Source: an uncultured Lachnospiraceae bacterium
GTDB lineage: Bacteria > Bacillota > Clostridia > Lachnospirales > Lachnospiraceae
Reading direction: 5' to 3'
DNA: 64,000 bases
Assembly (NCBI GenBank): GCA_947630695.1
Contig: CANRIM010000001.1
Coordinates: forward strand, 62,001 to 126,000
The notes beneath the pieces were generated by a model. That model did not search any database and had not been told where the DNA came from. It saw only the letters and a program-made list of their open reading frames with translations. Shown piece after piece: positions 1-8,361 of this stretch (its first letter is position 1; each line of letters starts with the position of its first letter). The position numbers were made by a program, and so were the translations under genes.

Positions 1-1
1 A

Positions 2-154
2 GATTTTGATTATCAGCGGACGGAAATCGTACAGTTTGAGGACGATGATTATTATTATTATGTGAAAGCAATTCCCAAAAAGCATATGCCTGCGAACCGG
101 ACATCCCAGGGCAGCGTACACAGACGGCGGGAACTGCATGAAGAAGGGAAATAA
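2..154 (+). CDS. C-terminal fragment of an unidentified protein
   Basis: Only the last 50 codons are inside the window; the frame is open from base 2 and ends in TAA at 152-154. The tail is hydrophilic, with an acidic and tyrosine-rich patch (EDDDYYYY) followed by a basic segment (HRRRELHEEGK). I do not recognise the family. It lies 2 bases upstream of the cdaA start and its end supplies the purine-rich ribosome-binding site (gaaggga) of cdaA, so it is probably the preceding member of the same operon. Confidence 0.6.
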   Translation, partial: DFDYQRTEIVQFEDDDYYYYVKAIPKKHMPANRTSQGSVHRRRELHEEGK

Positions 155-156
155 AA

Positions 157-1023
157 TTGGCAAAGCTTACCGAATTAGCGGATAAATATTTATACGGTCA
201 CGGCCTGTTTCTGCCGAAGATCACATATTCGGATATTTTAGAGATCATTATTCTCGTTTTTATCATATATAAACTGATGGTTTGGATCAGAAATACCAGA
301 GCCTGGGCATTGATGCGGGGGCTGTTTCTGCTGATGATTTTCCTGCTGATTGCCTATGTGCTGCAGATGGATGTCATTCTGTGGCTGGCAGGAAAGGCCA
401 TCAACATCGGTTTTATCTTTATTATCATTATGTTCCAGCCGGAGCTGCGCAAAGGCCTGGAACATCTGGGGCACAGAAATGTCCTGACCTGGCTTTTCCC
501 GTTTGAAAGCAATAAAAATGAAAGTCAGTATTACAGCGGACAGATGATCCACGAGGTGATCAACGCCTGTGTGGATATGTCCCGGCACAATACCGGCGCG
601 CTGATCGTTATTCAGCGGCAGGAAAGCCTGGGCGAGTATGAAAATACCGGAATCAGCATCGACGCAGTGGTGTCCGCCCAGCTGATCATGAATATTTTTG
701 AACACAATACGCCGCTGCATGACGGCGCGGTGATCATCAAAAACGAAAGAATCGATTCGGCAACCTGCTATCTGCCGCTGTCGGACAATATGATGATCAG
801 CAAGGAGCTGGGTACAAGGCACCGGGCGGCCGTGGGCATCAGCGAGATTTCCGATTCTATTACCGTCGTCGTTTCGGAGGAAACCGGCGGCATATCCGTG
901 GCCATTGCGGGAAGGCTGTACCGGGATCTGGATAAGGAGCAGCTGCGCTCTTATCTGGTGGCAAATCAGAACAAAACGCAGGAAAGAGTACCCAAAAAGA
1001 TTAGGAGGCGGAAGAAATCATGA
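157..1023 (+). CDS. cdaA: Diadenylate cyclase CdaA (c-di-AMP synthase)
   Basis: Membrane-bound enzyme that joins two ATP into cyclic di-AMP, the messenger controlling potassium and osmolyte balance and cell-wall homeostasis. The 288-residue protein has hydrophobic segments at about 27-42, 52-70 and 73-93, then a cytosolic DAC domain. The hallmark motifs are visible: DGA at residues 189-191 and RHR at 221-223 (in GTRHRAAVG). The chosen start is a TTG at 157, preceded by gaaggga; the next in-frame ATG would remove membrane sequence, so the TTG is preferred. The gene ends in an ATGA overlap with cdaR, the conserved partner order. Identification is firm; the start codon is an inference from the ribosome-binding site. 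Confidence 0.95.
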   Translation: MAKLTELADKYLYGHGLFLPKITYSDILEIIILVFIIYKLMVWIRNTRAWALMRGLFLLMIFLLIAYVLQMDVILWLAGKAINIGFIFIIIMFQPELRKGLEHLGHRNVLTWLFPFESNKNESQYYSGQMIHEVINACVDMSRHNTGALIVIQRQESLGEYENTGISIDAVVSAQLIMNIFEHNTPLHDGAVIIKNERIDSATCYLPLSDNMMISKELGTRHRAAVGISEISDSITVVVSEETGGISVAIAGRLYRDLDKEQLRSYLVANQNKTQERVPKKIRRRKKS

Positions 1024-2258
1024 GAAAAGCGCTGACTAATAATATCGGTTTGAAAATTCTTGCGATTATCATCGCGGTCATTGTCTGGATCGCTGTCGTG
1101 GAGATCAACGATCCGGTAACGACCACCAAATTTTATGACGTTCCGGTGACGCTGCGCAATGAGGACTCCGTCACGGAGGACGGACTGGTTTATACGGTGG
1201 AGGACAACACCGACCTGGTGACGTTGACGGTAACGGCGCCGCGGTCCGTATTGTCCGATCTGGATACGGCGGATTTTTCCATCATCGCGGATCTTTCGGA
1301 ACGAAACGCCAGCCAGGAAGTGGAAATCAAGGCCACGTCAAGCAAGAGAAAAGTTGAAAATATTGCATTGGATCATAAATATCTGAAGCTGGAAACGGAA
1401 GACCTGATTACCAGGCAGATTACGGTGGAGCTGACGCCGGAGGGCATTCCCATGACCGGGTACGCGGTGGGGGAGGTCAGCGCCTCGCCCAATCAGATCA
1501 CCATCAGCGGTCCGGCCTCGGTGATGTCCAGGGTGGCCCGGGTGACGGCCAGTCTGAATGTGGACGGCTGTTTTGAAACGCTGCAGTCCAACTGCCGGGT
1601 TACTCTGCTGGATGCCAAAGGCGCGGAGGTTTCCCGTGACCGCATCAGCTTCAGTGACGAGGATATTCTGGTGACGGCCAGTTTTCTGCCCACTAAGACC
1701 ATCGATTTGAAGTTTGCCACGTCGGGCACGCCGGCGCTGGGCTATGGCGCTATCAGCATTACTTCGGATCCGGAGGTCATTACGATTTGCGGACAGTCTG
1801 CGGACATTGCCAATTTGGCCGGTATTTCCGTTCCGGCGGAGGAACTGGATGTTACGGGACTGGATAAGAATCTGGAAAAGACCATTAACGTGGAGCAGTA
1901 TCTGCCCGATAATATCAAAATCTTAAGCGCGGACGGCGGAAACGTCAAGGTCAAGGTGCTGATCAAAAAGCTGAATGAAAAGATCCTGAATGTGCCGGTG
2001 GCTGACGTGACCGTGAAAAATCTGCGCACCGGACTGAGCTACAGCTTCGTAGATGAAAACGGAAACCAGCTGCAGACCATTCCCATCAAAGTGCTTGGTA
2101 TCAAAGAGGATCTTGAAAAAATTACGGAAAAAGATATTAAGATCGTATTGGATGCAAACGGACTTGGGGTCGGAAAGCAGCAAATCCAGGCAGAAATTAC
2201 GGTTCCCTCCGGCATGCAGACCGACGAGACCTGGATCTCTTTGATGCTGACCCGGTAG
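1020..2258 (+). CDS. cdaR: CdaA regulator CdaR (YbbR-domain protein)
   Basis: Single-pass membrane protein that binds and modulates CdaA in Bacillota. The 412-residue product has one N-terminal transmembrane segment at about 9-27 (IGLKILAIIIAVIVWIAVV) followed by a long extracytoplasmic region built of repeated YbbR domains; repeats are recognisable from recurring V-x-V-T/P-x-G-x-P and ITISGP-type segments. Translation is coupled to cdaA by the ATGA overlap. In Bacillus glmM usually follows cdaA-cdaR; here an HPr-like gene follows and glmM is 42 kb away. Confidence 0.88.
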   Translation: MRKALTNNIGLKILAIIIAVIVWIAVVEINDPVTTTKFYDVPVTLRNEDSVTEDGLVYTVEDNTDLVTLTVTAPRSVLSDLDTADFSIIADLSERNASQEVEIKATSSKRKVENIALDHKYLKLETEDLITRQITVELTPEGIPMTGYAVGEVSASPNQITISGPASVMSRVARVTASLNVDGCFETLQSNCRVTLLDAKGAEVSRDRISFSDEDILVTASFLPTKTIDLKFATSGTPALGYGAISITSDPEVITICGQSADIANLAGISVPAEELDVTGLDKNLEKTINVEQYLPDNIKILSADGGNVKVKVLIKKLNEKILNVPVADVTVKNLRTGLSYSFVDENGNQLQTIPIKVLGIKEDLEKITEKDIKIVLDANGLGVGKQQIQAEITVPSGMQTDETWISLMLTR

Positions 2259-2285
2259 GCGCGGCTTAGAGTATGGAGGCATAAA

Positions 2286-2549
2286 ATGATAGAACGAGAA
2301 CTGAAAATCAAAAATCCTTCCGGACTGCATCTGCGTCCGGCAGGGATCTTATGTAAGACGGCAATGCAGTTTAATTCTGCCATCAGCTTTTCCCACGAAG
2401 AAACCACCGCAAATGCAAAGAGTGTATTGAGCGTGCTGGGCGCCTGCGTGAAGTGCGGAGACGTGATTACGTTGCGGTGTGACGGGGAAGACGAAGCGGA
2501 AGCAATGCGGAAACTCGTGATGCTGATCGAAGGCGGTTTAGGTGAATAA
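2286..2549 (+). CDS. HPr-family phosphocarrier protein
   Basis: An 87-residue HPr-like protein. The PTS phosphorylation histidine is present as His15 in GLHLRPAG (classical HPr has GLHARPA), and Ser46, the HPr kinase site of Gram-positive HPr, is present in NAKS46VLSVLG, which argues for a functional HPr rather than Crh (which lacks His15). It would accept phosphate from enzyme I and pass it to EIIA proteins, and as HPr-Ser-P act in carbon catabolite control. It sits 27 bases after cdaR with a gagtatggaggc ribosome-binding site and is followed by a strong hairpin, so it is probably the last gene of the cdaA operon. It could also be a paralogue rather than the main PtsH. Confidence 0.82.
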   Translation: MIERELKIKNPSGLHLRPAGILCKTAMQFNSAISFSHEETTANAKSVLSVLGACVKCGDVITLRCDGEDEAEAMRKLVMLIEGGLGE

Positions 2550-2554
2550 TCAAT

Positions 2555-2595
2555 ACTTCCCCGGGACATAAATAGTGCCGGGGAAGTGCTGTTTA
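2555..2595 (+). terminator. Putative terminator after the HPr gene
   Basis: Perfect 10-bp inverted repeat (ACTTCCCCGG at 2555-2564, CCGGGGAAGT at 2578-2587) with a 13-base loop, followed by gctgtttattt. The T-run is weak, so it could be a leaky terminator or a processing hairpin. It separates the c-di-AMP/HPr genes from the glycan cluster. Confidence 0.6.
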
Positions 2596-2613
2596 TTTGG
2601 AGGTGCAATTCAA

Positions 2614-3585
2614 ATGAAATTATGTCTCGTCATTCCCTGTTATAACGAGGAAGAGGTATTGCCGGAGACATCGAAACGATTAAAAATCAAGATGTCGCAG
2701 CTGCAGAAAGACGGCCTGATTTCGACGGACAGCCGGGTGATTTTTGTAGACGACGGCTCCAAAGACAAAACCTGGGATCTGATCGCAGCGCTGCATCAGG
2801 AGAATCCGCTTTTCTGGGGCGTCAAGCTGTCCAGAAACCGGGGACATCAGAATGCACTGCTGGCGGGGCTGTCCGTCGCTATGGACAAGGCGGACGCAGT
2901 GATCAGCATGGATGCGGATCTGCAGGATGACGTCAACGCCATCGACGCCTTTATCGAGAAATACAACGAAGGGGCGGAAGTGGTCTACGGCGTCAGAAGT
3001 TCCCGGAAAAAGGACAGTTTTTTCAAGAAAAATACGGCGCTGGCATTTTACCGGCTGATGAGTAAACTGGGTGCGGATGTGGTATACAATCATGCCGATT
3101 ACCGGCTGTTAAGCAACCGGGCGCTGCATTCACTGTTTGAATTTAAGGAAGTCAATCTGTTTCTCCGGGGTATCGTTCCGATGATCGGATACAAAACAGA
3201 TGTGGTATATTATGAACGGGCGGAGCGGTTTGCCGGAGAAAGCAAGTATCCGCTGAAAAAAATGCTGGCCTTTGCTTTTGAGGGCATTACCTCTTTAAGT
3301 ATCCGGCCCATTCGTATGATCATTACGCTGGGTATTGTGATGCTGTTTGTCAGTATTGCGATGGTCATCTATTTTTTGGTCCGGCACTTTATCGGTTATA
3401 CCGTGCCGGGCTGGACAAGCCTGATTGTTTCCATCTGGGCCATCGGGGCGCTGCAGCTGATCAGTATCGGTGTGATCGGAGAATACATCGGCAAGGTATA
3501 CCTGGAGACGAAAGAACGTCCGCGCTTTATCATTGAAACTGTGATGGGAGACGAAGCATCTGATGAAAACAGCAATCGTTCATGA
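2614..3585 (+). CDS. Family 2 glycosyltransferase, GtrB/DPM1-like polyprenyl-phosphate sugar transferase
   Basis: A 323-residue membrane glycosyltransferase that probably transfers a sugar to undecaprenyl phosphate on the inner face of the membrane. The N-terminal GT2 domain shows LVIPCYNEEEVLPE near the start, the FVDDGSKDKTW nucleotide-binding loop and the MDADLQDD metal motif (DXD). Two transmembrane segments lie at the C terminus (about 228-255 and 267-292), the arrangement of GtrB and DPM1-type enzymes. The start is ATG 2614, preceded by tttggaggtgc; an upstream in-frame GTG at 2575 lies inside the hairpin and is unlikely. The 3' end overlaps the next glycosyltransferase by 23 bases. Sugar and acceptor cannot be read from sequence. 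Confidence 0.85.
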   Translation: MKLCLVIPCYNEEEVLPETSKRLKIKMSQLQKDGLISTDSRVIFVDDGSKDKTWDLIAALHQENPLFWGVKLSRNRGHQNALLAGLSVAMDKADAVISMDADLQDDVNAIDAFIEKYNEGAEVVYGVRSSRKKDSFFKKNTALAFYRLMSKLGADVVYNHADYRLLSNRALHSLFEFKEVNLFLRGIVPMIGYKTDVVYYERAERFAGESKYPLKKMLAFAFEGITSLSIRPIRMIITLGIVMLFVSIAMVIYFLVRHFIGYTVPGWTSLIVSIWAIGALQLISIGVIGEYIGKVYLETKERPRFIIETVMGDEASDENSNRS

Positions 3586-4675
3586 CTGGCTGTCGGTGTA
3601 CGGCGGCGCGGAAAGCATCATTCGAATCATGCATTCGCTGTTTCCCGATGCGCCGGTTTACACCAGCGTATATGATGCGGACAATATGCCGGAGGATTTC
3701 CGGGAAATGGATATCCGGCCGTCGTTTCTGCAGCATATGCCTTTTGCGAAAAAAAAATATTCCTCGTATCTGCAGCTCATGCCGAAGGCATTTGAGCGTT
3801 TTGACCTGTCAGGCTATGATCTGGTCATTTCCTCCAGCACCTGCTGTGCCAAGGGGGTAAAAACCCGGAAAGAGACCTTTCATATCTGCTACTGCAATAC
3901 GCCGATGCGCTACGCCTGGGATTTTTATGACGAATATGTTTCGGAAAAGAGTTTTCTGGCCCGGAAGTACATCGGCCTGGTGATGCCGGGTATTCGAAAG
4001 TGGGATTTTGAAAGTTCGGACAGAGTCGATCAGTTCATTGCCAATTCCAATAATGTGGCGGACCGGATCCGGCGGCATTATCACAGGAGTTCCCATGTGA
4101 TCTATCCGCCGGTACGCACGGACATGTTTGTGCCCACCGGCGCGCAGGAGGATTTTTACCTGGCGGCTTCCCGGCTGGTTCCCTACAAGCGGATCGATCT
4201 GGCGGCAGAGGTATTTACAAAACTGAACAAGCCGCTGTATATTATCGGCGGCGGTTCGGAATATGAAAAAATCAAGGCCCTTTCCGGCAGCAATGTGAAA
4301 CTGCTGGGCAGGGTTTCCGACGACGAACTGCTTTCCTATATGCAGCGGTGCAAAGCCTTCCTGTTTCCGGGGGAGGAGGATTTCGGCATTACGCCGGTGG
4401 AGGCCCAGGCCTGCGGAAAACCGGTGATTGCCTTTGGCAAAGGCGGCGCCTGTGAGACGGTGATCGACGGGAAAACCGGCGTACTGTTTCCGGAGCAAAG
4501 CGTGGAATCTCTGACAGAGGCGGTGCTGCGGTTTGAAAACATGCATTTTTCGGAAGAAGATATGACGGCGAACGCGGAACGGTTTTCGGAAAAACGCTTC
4601 CGCAGGGAACTGTATGATTATATTATGGATGCATACGCGCGGTTTCTGCGCGGAGAAAGCGACGGACGAAAATGA
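3563..4675 (+). CDS. Family 4 glycosyltransferase (GT-B fold)
   Basis: A 370-residue cytosolic retaining glycosyltransferase. It begins MKTAIVHDWLSVYGGAES, the glycine-rich acceptor-side loop of this GT4 group; the C-terminal nucleotide-sugar half carries the SRLVPYKRIDL motif, a GGGSEYEKIK segment and the E-x7-E type motif in FGITPVEAQACGKPVIAFGKGGACETV. It starts inside the preceding gene and ends in an ATGA overlap with manC, so the three genes are translationally coupled. The coupling to GDP-mannose pyrophosphorylase suggests a mannosyl or GDP-deoxyhexose donor; that is inference. Confidence 0.85.
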   Translation: MKTAIVHDWLSVYGGAESIIRIMHSLFPDAPVYTSVYDADNMPEDFREMDIRPSFLQHMPFAKKKYSSYLQLMPKAFERFDLSGYDLVISSSTCCAKGVKTRKETFHICYCNTPMRYAWDFYDEYVSEKSFLARKYIGLVMPGIRKWDFESSDRVDQFIANSNNVADRIRRHYHRSSHVIYPPVRTDMFVPTGAQEDFYLAASRLVPYKRIDLAAEVFTKLNKPLYIIGGGSEYEKIKALSGSNVKLLGRVSDDELLSYMQRCKAFLFPGEEDFGITPVEAQACGKPVIAFGKGGACETVIDGKTGVLFPEQSVESLTEAVLRFENMHFSEEDMTANAERFSEKRFRRELYDYIMDAYARFLRGESDGRK

Positions 4676-5739
4676 GAGCATTTACGGTGGTTATGGCGGG
4701 GGGCGGCGGCAGCCGTTTCTGGCCGCTGTCCAGACAGGAATATCCGAAACAGCTGCTGAATTTAAGCGGCAGGGATATTATGCTGAACGATACGATTCTT
4801 CGAATGGAACCTGTCATCAGCCGGACAAACGCCTATATTGTAACCAATGCGGCACAGGAAAAACTGACAAAAAAACTGTTGGCGGCGCGGATTCCCAAAA
4901 GACATGTGCTGGCGGAGCCGGCCAGGCGCAACACGGCGCCCTGCATTTTGTATGCGGCGCTTATGCTGAAAAAGAAATACGGCGAAGCCGTGATGTGCGT
5001 CCTTCCTGCAGATCATTTTATTGCGGATGAGGAAGCATACCGGGCCTGTATCAAAGAGGCCATGGGTATTGCGAAAAAGACAGACGGGCTGGTGACCATC
5101 GGCATCAGGCCGGACTGCCCGGCTACCGGGTACGGATATATTGCCTGCGGAGAAAAGCTGCCGAAGACAGAAGCATACAGGGCGGCGGCATTCCGGGAAA
5201 AACCGGACAGGGAAACGGCCAAAGGCTATCTTTCTTCCGGAAATTATCTTTGGAACGCCGGGATTTTTGTGTGGAAGATCTCTTCCATACTGGCTGCATA
5301 TCAGGCGCATCTGCCTGCCATGTATGAGGAAATGATGAAGCTGTATGACGATATCGGCACGAAATACGAAACCCAGCGGCTGGAAAGCGTGTATCCGCTG
5401 CTGGAAAATATTTCGGTGGATTACGGGATTATGGAAAAAGCCGAAGAGGTATATGTCCTGCCCTGCGACTGCGGCTGGAATGATGTGGGAAGCCTGGACG
5501 CGCTGGCGCTGATGCTGCCGAAGGATACGGACGGAAACGCCATCCGGGGTAATGCCATGGTGCAGGATTCGAAGGGCTGTATCGTTTCGGCGGGAAAACG
5601 GCTGGTGGCAGTTACCGGTTGTGAAGATCTGATGGTGATCGACACGGAGGACGCGCTGCTGGTCTGCCCGAAGGACCGGGCGCAGGATGTGAGAAAAATA
5701 GCGGAGCGGCTGGAAACCGAACAGCGCAGCGAAGGATAG
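4672..5739 (+). CDS. manC: Mannose-1-phosphate guanylyltransferase
   Basis: Makes GDP-mannose from GTP and mannose-1-phosphate. The 355-residue protein contains the intact nucleotidyltransferase signature GGGGSRFWPLSR (residues 10-21) followed by YPKQLL, the LPADHFI motif and the sugar-phosphate motif FREKPDRETA with YLWNAGIFVW. It consists of the transferase domain only, without the C-terminal cupin (type II PMI) of bifunctional ManC/AlgA. Its start is in a 4-base ATGA overlap with the upstream GT4 gene. It supplies the substrate of the next enzyme, Gmd. Compare the degenerate second copy of this domain in the gene at 45918. Confidence 0.93.
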   Translation: MRAFTVVMAGGGGSRFWPLSRQEYPKQLLNLSGRDIMLNDTILRMEPVISRTNAYIVTNAAQEKLTKKLLAARIPKRHVLAEPARRNTAPCILYAALMLKKKYGEAVMCVLPADHFIADEEAYRACIKEAMGIAKKTDGLVTIGIRPDCPATGYGYIACGEKLPKTEAYRAAAFREKPDRETAKGYLSSGNYLWNAGIFVWKISSILAAYQAHLPAMYEEMMKLYDDIGTKYETQRLESVYPLLENISVDYGIMEKAEEVYVLPCDCGWNDVGSLDALALMLPKDTDGNAIRGNAMVQDSKGCIVSAGKRLVAVTGCEDLMVIDTEDALLVCPKDRAQDVRKIAERLETEQRSEG

Positions 5740-5777
5740 GCGCGGATCGGTTTGCCGAACAGAAAGGAAACAGACAG

Positions 5778-6803
5778 ATGAAAAAACATGCGTTGATTAC
5801 GGGCATTTCGGGACAGGACGGCTCCTATCTGGCGGAGCTGCTGCTTGAAAAGGATTATGAGGTATACGGAATTATCCGGAGAAAGAGCAAACTGGACTAT
5901 GGCAATGTGTCCCATCTTGTGGACCGTCTGCATTTGATTTATGCGGATATGACGGATCTGACCTCTCTGGTGCAGGCTATGAAAATCAGCCAGGCGGATG
6001 AGGTGTACAATCTGGCGGCGCAGTCCTTTGTGGCCACCTCCTGGGATACACCGGTGGAAACTGCCAATATCGACGCCATCGGCGTTACGAATATGCTGGA
6101 AGCCATCCGGCTGATCCGGCCCCAGGCCAGATTTTATCAGGCGTCCACCAGTGAAATGTTCGGCAAGGTGGTGGAAACGCCCCAGAATGAAAATACGCCC
6201 TTCTATCCCAGAAGCCCCTACGGCATTGCCAAGCTGTACGGACACTGGATTACACAGAATTATAAAGAAAGCTACGGAATGTTCGCCTGCTCGGGCATTC
6301 TGTTCAACCATGAATCCGAGCGCAGAGGTTATGAATTTGTCACCCGGAAGATTACGGACGGGGCCGCAAAGATCCGTTATGGCCTGATCGATCATATTGA
6401 ACTGGGCAATCTTTCCGCGAAGCGGGACTGGGGACATGCAAAGGATTATGTACGCGCCATGTGGCTGATGCTGCAGCAGGATGCGCCGGACAATTATGTC
6501 ATCAGTACCGGCACAACCAGAACCGTCAGAGATTTTGCGGACGCCGCGTTTAAGCGGGCGGGACTTCCCCTCACCTGGCAGGGCGAAGGCGTGGATGAAA
6601 AGGGAATCGATGCTGAGGGCATTGTCAGAGTTTCGGTGAATCCGGCATTTTTCCGGCCGGCGGATGTGGAACTGCTTCTGGGAGACTGCAGAAAAGCGGA
6701 AAGCAAGCTCGGATGGAAACGGGAAATTTCTTTTGAGGAAATGGTGGACCGGATGGTGGAAAACGATATGCGCATCATACAAAAAACAAAGGAGGAAGCA
6801 TAG
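5778..6803 (+). CDS. gmd: GDP-mannose 4,6-dehydratase
   Basis: Extended short-chain dehydrogenase that converts GDP-mannose to GDP-4-keto-6-deoxy-D-mannose. At 341 residues it has the family length. Visible features are the NADP-binding [15 protein letters not shown] motif near the N terminus, the STSEMFG catalytic segment, the [11 protein letters not shown]yr/Lys pair, and the family-specific [15 protein letters not shown] stretch (here NHESERRG, where most Gmd enzymes have NHESPRRG). It follows manC by 38 bases. The reductase needed to complete GDP-D-rhamnose or GDP-L-fucose is not in this window. Confidence 0.94.
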   Translation: MKKHALITGISGQDGSYLAELLLEKDYEVYGIIRRKSKLDYGNVSHLVDRLHLIYADMTDLTSLVQAMKISQADEVYNLAAQSFVATSWDTPVETANIDAIGVTNMLEAIRLIRPQARFYQASTSEMFGKVVETPQNENTPFYPRSPYGIAKLYGHWITQNYKESYGMFACSGILFNHESERRGYEFVTRKITDGAAKIRYGLIDHIELGNLSAKRDWGHAKDYVRAMWLMLQQDAPDNYVISTGTTRTVRDFADAAFKRAGLPLTWQGEGVDEKGIDAEGIVRVSVNPAFFRPADVELLLGDCRKAESKLGWKREISFEEMVDRMVENDMRIIQKTKEEA

Positions 6804-6805
6804 TT

Positions 6806-7687
6806 ATGAAAGGAATTATACTTGCGGGAGGATCCGGCACACGCCTGTATCCGCTGACGATTGTGACCAGTAAGCAGCTGCTGCCGGTATACGACAAACC
6901 GATGATTTATTATCCGCTGGCCACGCTGATGCTGGCGGGAATTCGTGATATTCTGATTATTTCGACGCCGCAGGATCTGCCGCTGTTTGAAAAGCTTCTG
7001 GGCGACGGCAGCCATTTCGGCATCAAACTGAGCTATGCCGTACAGCCTTCGCCGGACGGACTGGCCCAGGCCTTTCTGATCGGAGAGGAGTTCATCGCCG
7101 GTTCTGCCTGCGCGATGATTCTGGGGGATAATATTTTTTACGGCAACGGACTGAAAAGGCACTTAAAAACCGCGGCAGCCAATGAAAAGGGCGCCACGAT
7201 TTTCGGTTACTATGTGGAGGATCCGGAGCGGTTCGGCATCGTGGAATTTGACAAAGAAGGCAGGGCCATTTCCATTGAAGAAAAACCGGAGCATCCCAAG
7301 TCAAACTACTGTGTTACCGGCCTGTATTTCTATGACAACCGGGTGGTTGATTTTGCCAAGCAGGTCAAACCTTCGGCAAGGGGAGAGCTGGAAATTACCG
7401 ACTTAAACCGGATGTATCTGGAGGATGGCAGCTTGAATGTTGTGACTATGGGCAGAGGCTATGCGTGGCTGGATACCGGCACTGTGGAATCTCTGGCAGA
7501 GGCCACGGATTTTGTACGGGTTGTGGAAGACCGGCAGGGCATTAAGATTTCAGCGATTGAAGAGATTGCTTACATGAACGGGTGGATCGATAAGGAGCAG
7601 CTGCTGCAGGCGGCGCAGCTTTACGGAAAATCCGCTTACGGAAAGCATCTGCAGAACGTGGCCAACGGCAAATATAAGTACGAGTAG
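6806..7687 (+). CDS. rfbA: Glucose-1-phosphate thymidylyltransferase
   Basis: First enzyme of the dTDP-L-rhamnose pathway: glucose-1-phosphate plus dTTP gives dTDP-glucose. The 293-residue protein starts [18 protein letters not shown], the diagnostic nucleotidyltransferase motif, followed by [17 protein letters not shown]; the sugar-binding part includes [21 protein letters not shown] and [11 protein letters not shown]. It starts 3 bases after the gmd stop with an aaggagg site inside the end of gmd. The stop codon touches the structured repeat at 7687. Confidence 0.96.
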   Translation: MKGIILAGGSGTRLYPLTIVTSKQLLPVYDKPMIYYPLATLMLAGIRDILIISTPQDLPLFEKLLGDGSHFGIKLSYAVQPSPDGLAQAFLIGEEFIAGSACAMILGDNIFYGNGLKRHLKTAAANEKGATIFGYYVEDPERFGIVEFDKEGRAISIEEKPEHPKSNYCVTGLYFYDNRVVDFAKQVKPSARGELEITDLNRMYLEDGSLNVVTMGRGYAWLDTGTVESLAEATDFVRVVEDRQGIKISAIEEIAYMNGWIDKEQLLQAAQLYGKSAYGKHLQNVANGKYKYE

Positions 7688-7781
7688 GAGGAAGGCTTAT
7701 GCGAAGCATAATTTTAAATGCCTTCCGACGATTTGGCAGGTGCGCCTGGGGCGCGCGTGCCGTTACCTTAGTAGAAGGAGG
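7687..7781 (+). repeat. Structured intergenic repeat, copy 1
   Basis: A 95-base element between rfbA and rfbC that recurs at 30456-30549 with about 80 matching positions by eye. It begins GGAGGAAGGCTTATGC and ends with the GGAGG that serves rfbC. Two hairpins can be drawn: GGAAGGC/GCCTTCC enclosing TATGC-gaa-GCATA, and GGCA..GCGCC/GGCGC..TGCC. The second stem is preserved in the other copy in spite of loop changes and a 2-base length difference. No coding role is needed to explain it. Confidence 0.8.
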
Positions 7782-7789
7782 AAAGAGCA

Positions 7790-8335
7790 ATGCAGATCAC
7801 AGCGACGGACGTAAAAGATGTTTTTATCATTGAACCGCAGAAATTCGGCGACAACAGAGGCTGGTTCATGGAAAGCTGGTCAAAAAAGAAAATGGAAGAC
7901 GTCGGTTTGTTTTATGAGTTTGTGCAGGACAATCACTCCTATTCCAGTGTGAAGGGAACCATTCGCGGACTGCACTGTCAGGCGGGAGCTTCCGCCCAGG
8001 CCAAGCTGGTACGCTGCACCAAAGGCAGGGTACTGGATGTGGCGGTGGACGTCAGAAAGGATTCTCCGACCTATATGAAATGGGCGGCGGTGGAGCTTTC
8101 ACCGGAGAATAACCGGCAGTTTCTGATTCCCCGGGGATGCCTGCACGGATTTCTGACCCTGACCGATGAGGTGGAATTTTTATATAAGGCGGACAATTAT
8201 TATGATCCTGCGTCCGACCGGTCTGTCCGGTTTGACGATCCGGCCTTCGGCATCGACTGGGGCATTGACGATCCCATTCTTTCCGAAAAAGACAAAAACG
8301 CCCCTTTGTACAAGGATTCGGATATTGATTTTTAA
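7790..8335 (+). CDS. rfbC: dTDP-4-dehydrorhamnose 3,5-epimerase
   Basis: Cupin-fold epimerase acting on dTDP-4-keto-6-deoxyglucose, the third step to dTDP-L-rhamnose. The 181-residue protein shows the DNRGWFMESW segment, the catalytic-histidine motif TIRGLHCQ, KLVRCTKGRVLDVAVDVR, and the IPRGCLHGFLTL motif with EFLYKADNYYDP. Its ribosome-binding site is supplied by the end of the structured repeat (GGAGG, 8 bases before ATG). It lies between rfbA and rfbB, so the pathway order is A-C-B-D. Confidence 0.95.
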   Translation: MQITATDVKDVFIIEPQKFGDNRGWFMESWSKKKMEDVGLFYEFVQDNHSYSSVKGTIRGLHCQAGASAQAKLVRCTKGRVLDVAVDVRKDSPTYMKWAAVELSPENNRQFLIPRGCLHGFLTLTDEVEFLYKADNYYDPASDRSVRFDDPAFGIDWGIDDPILSEKDKNAPLYKDSDIDF

Positions 8336-8361
8336 ACACAGAAAAAGAGAGGAACAAAGAA

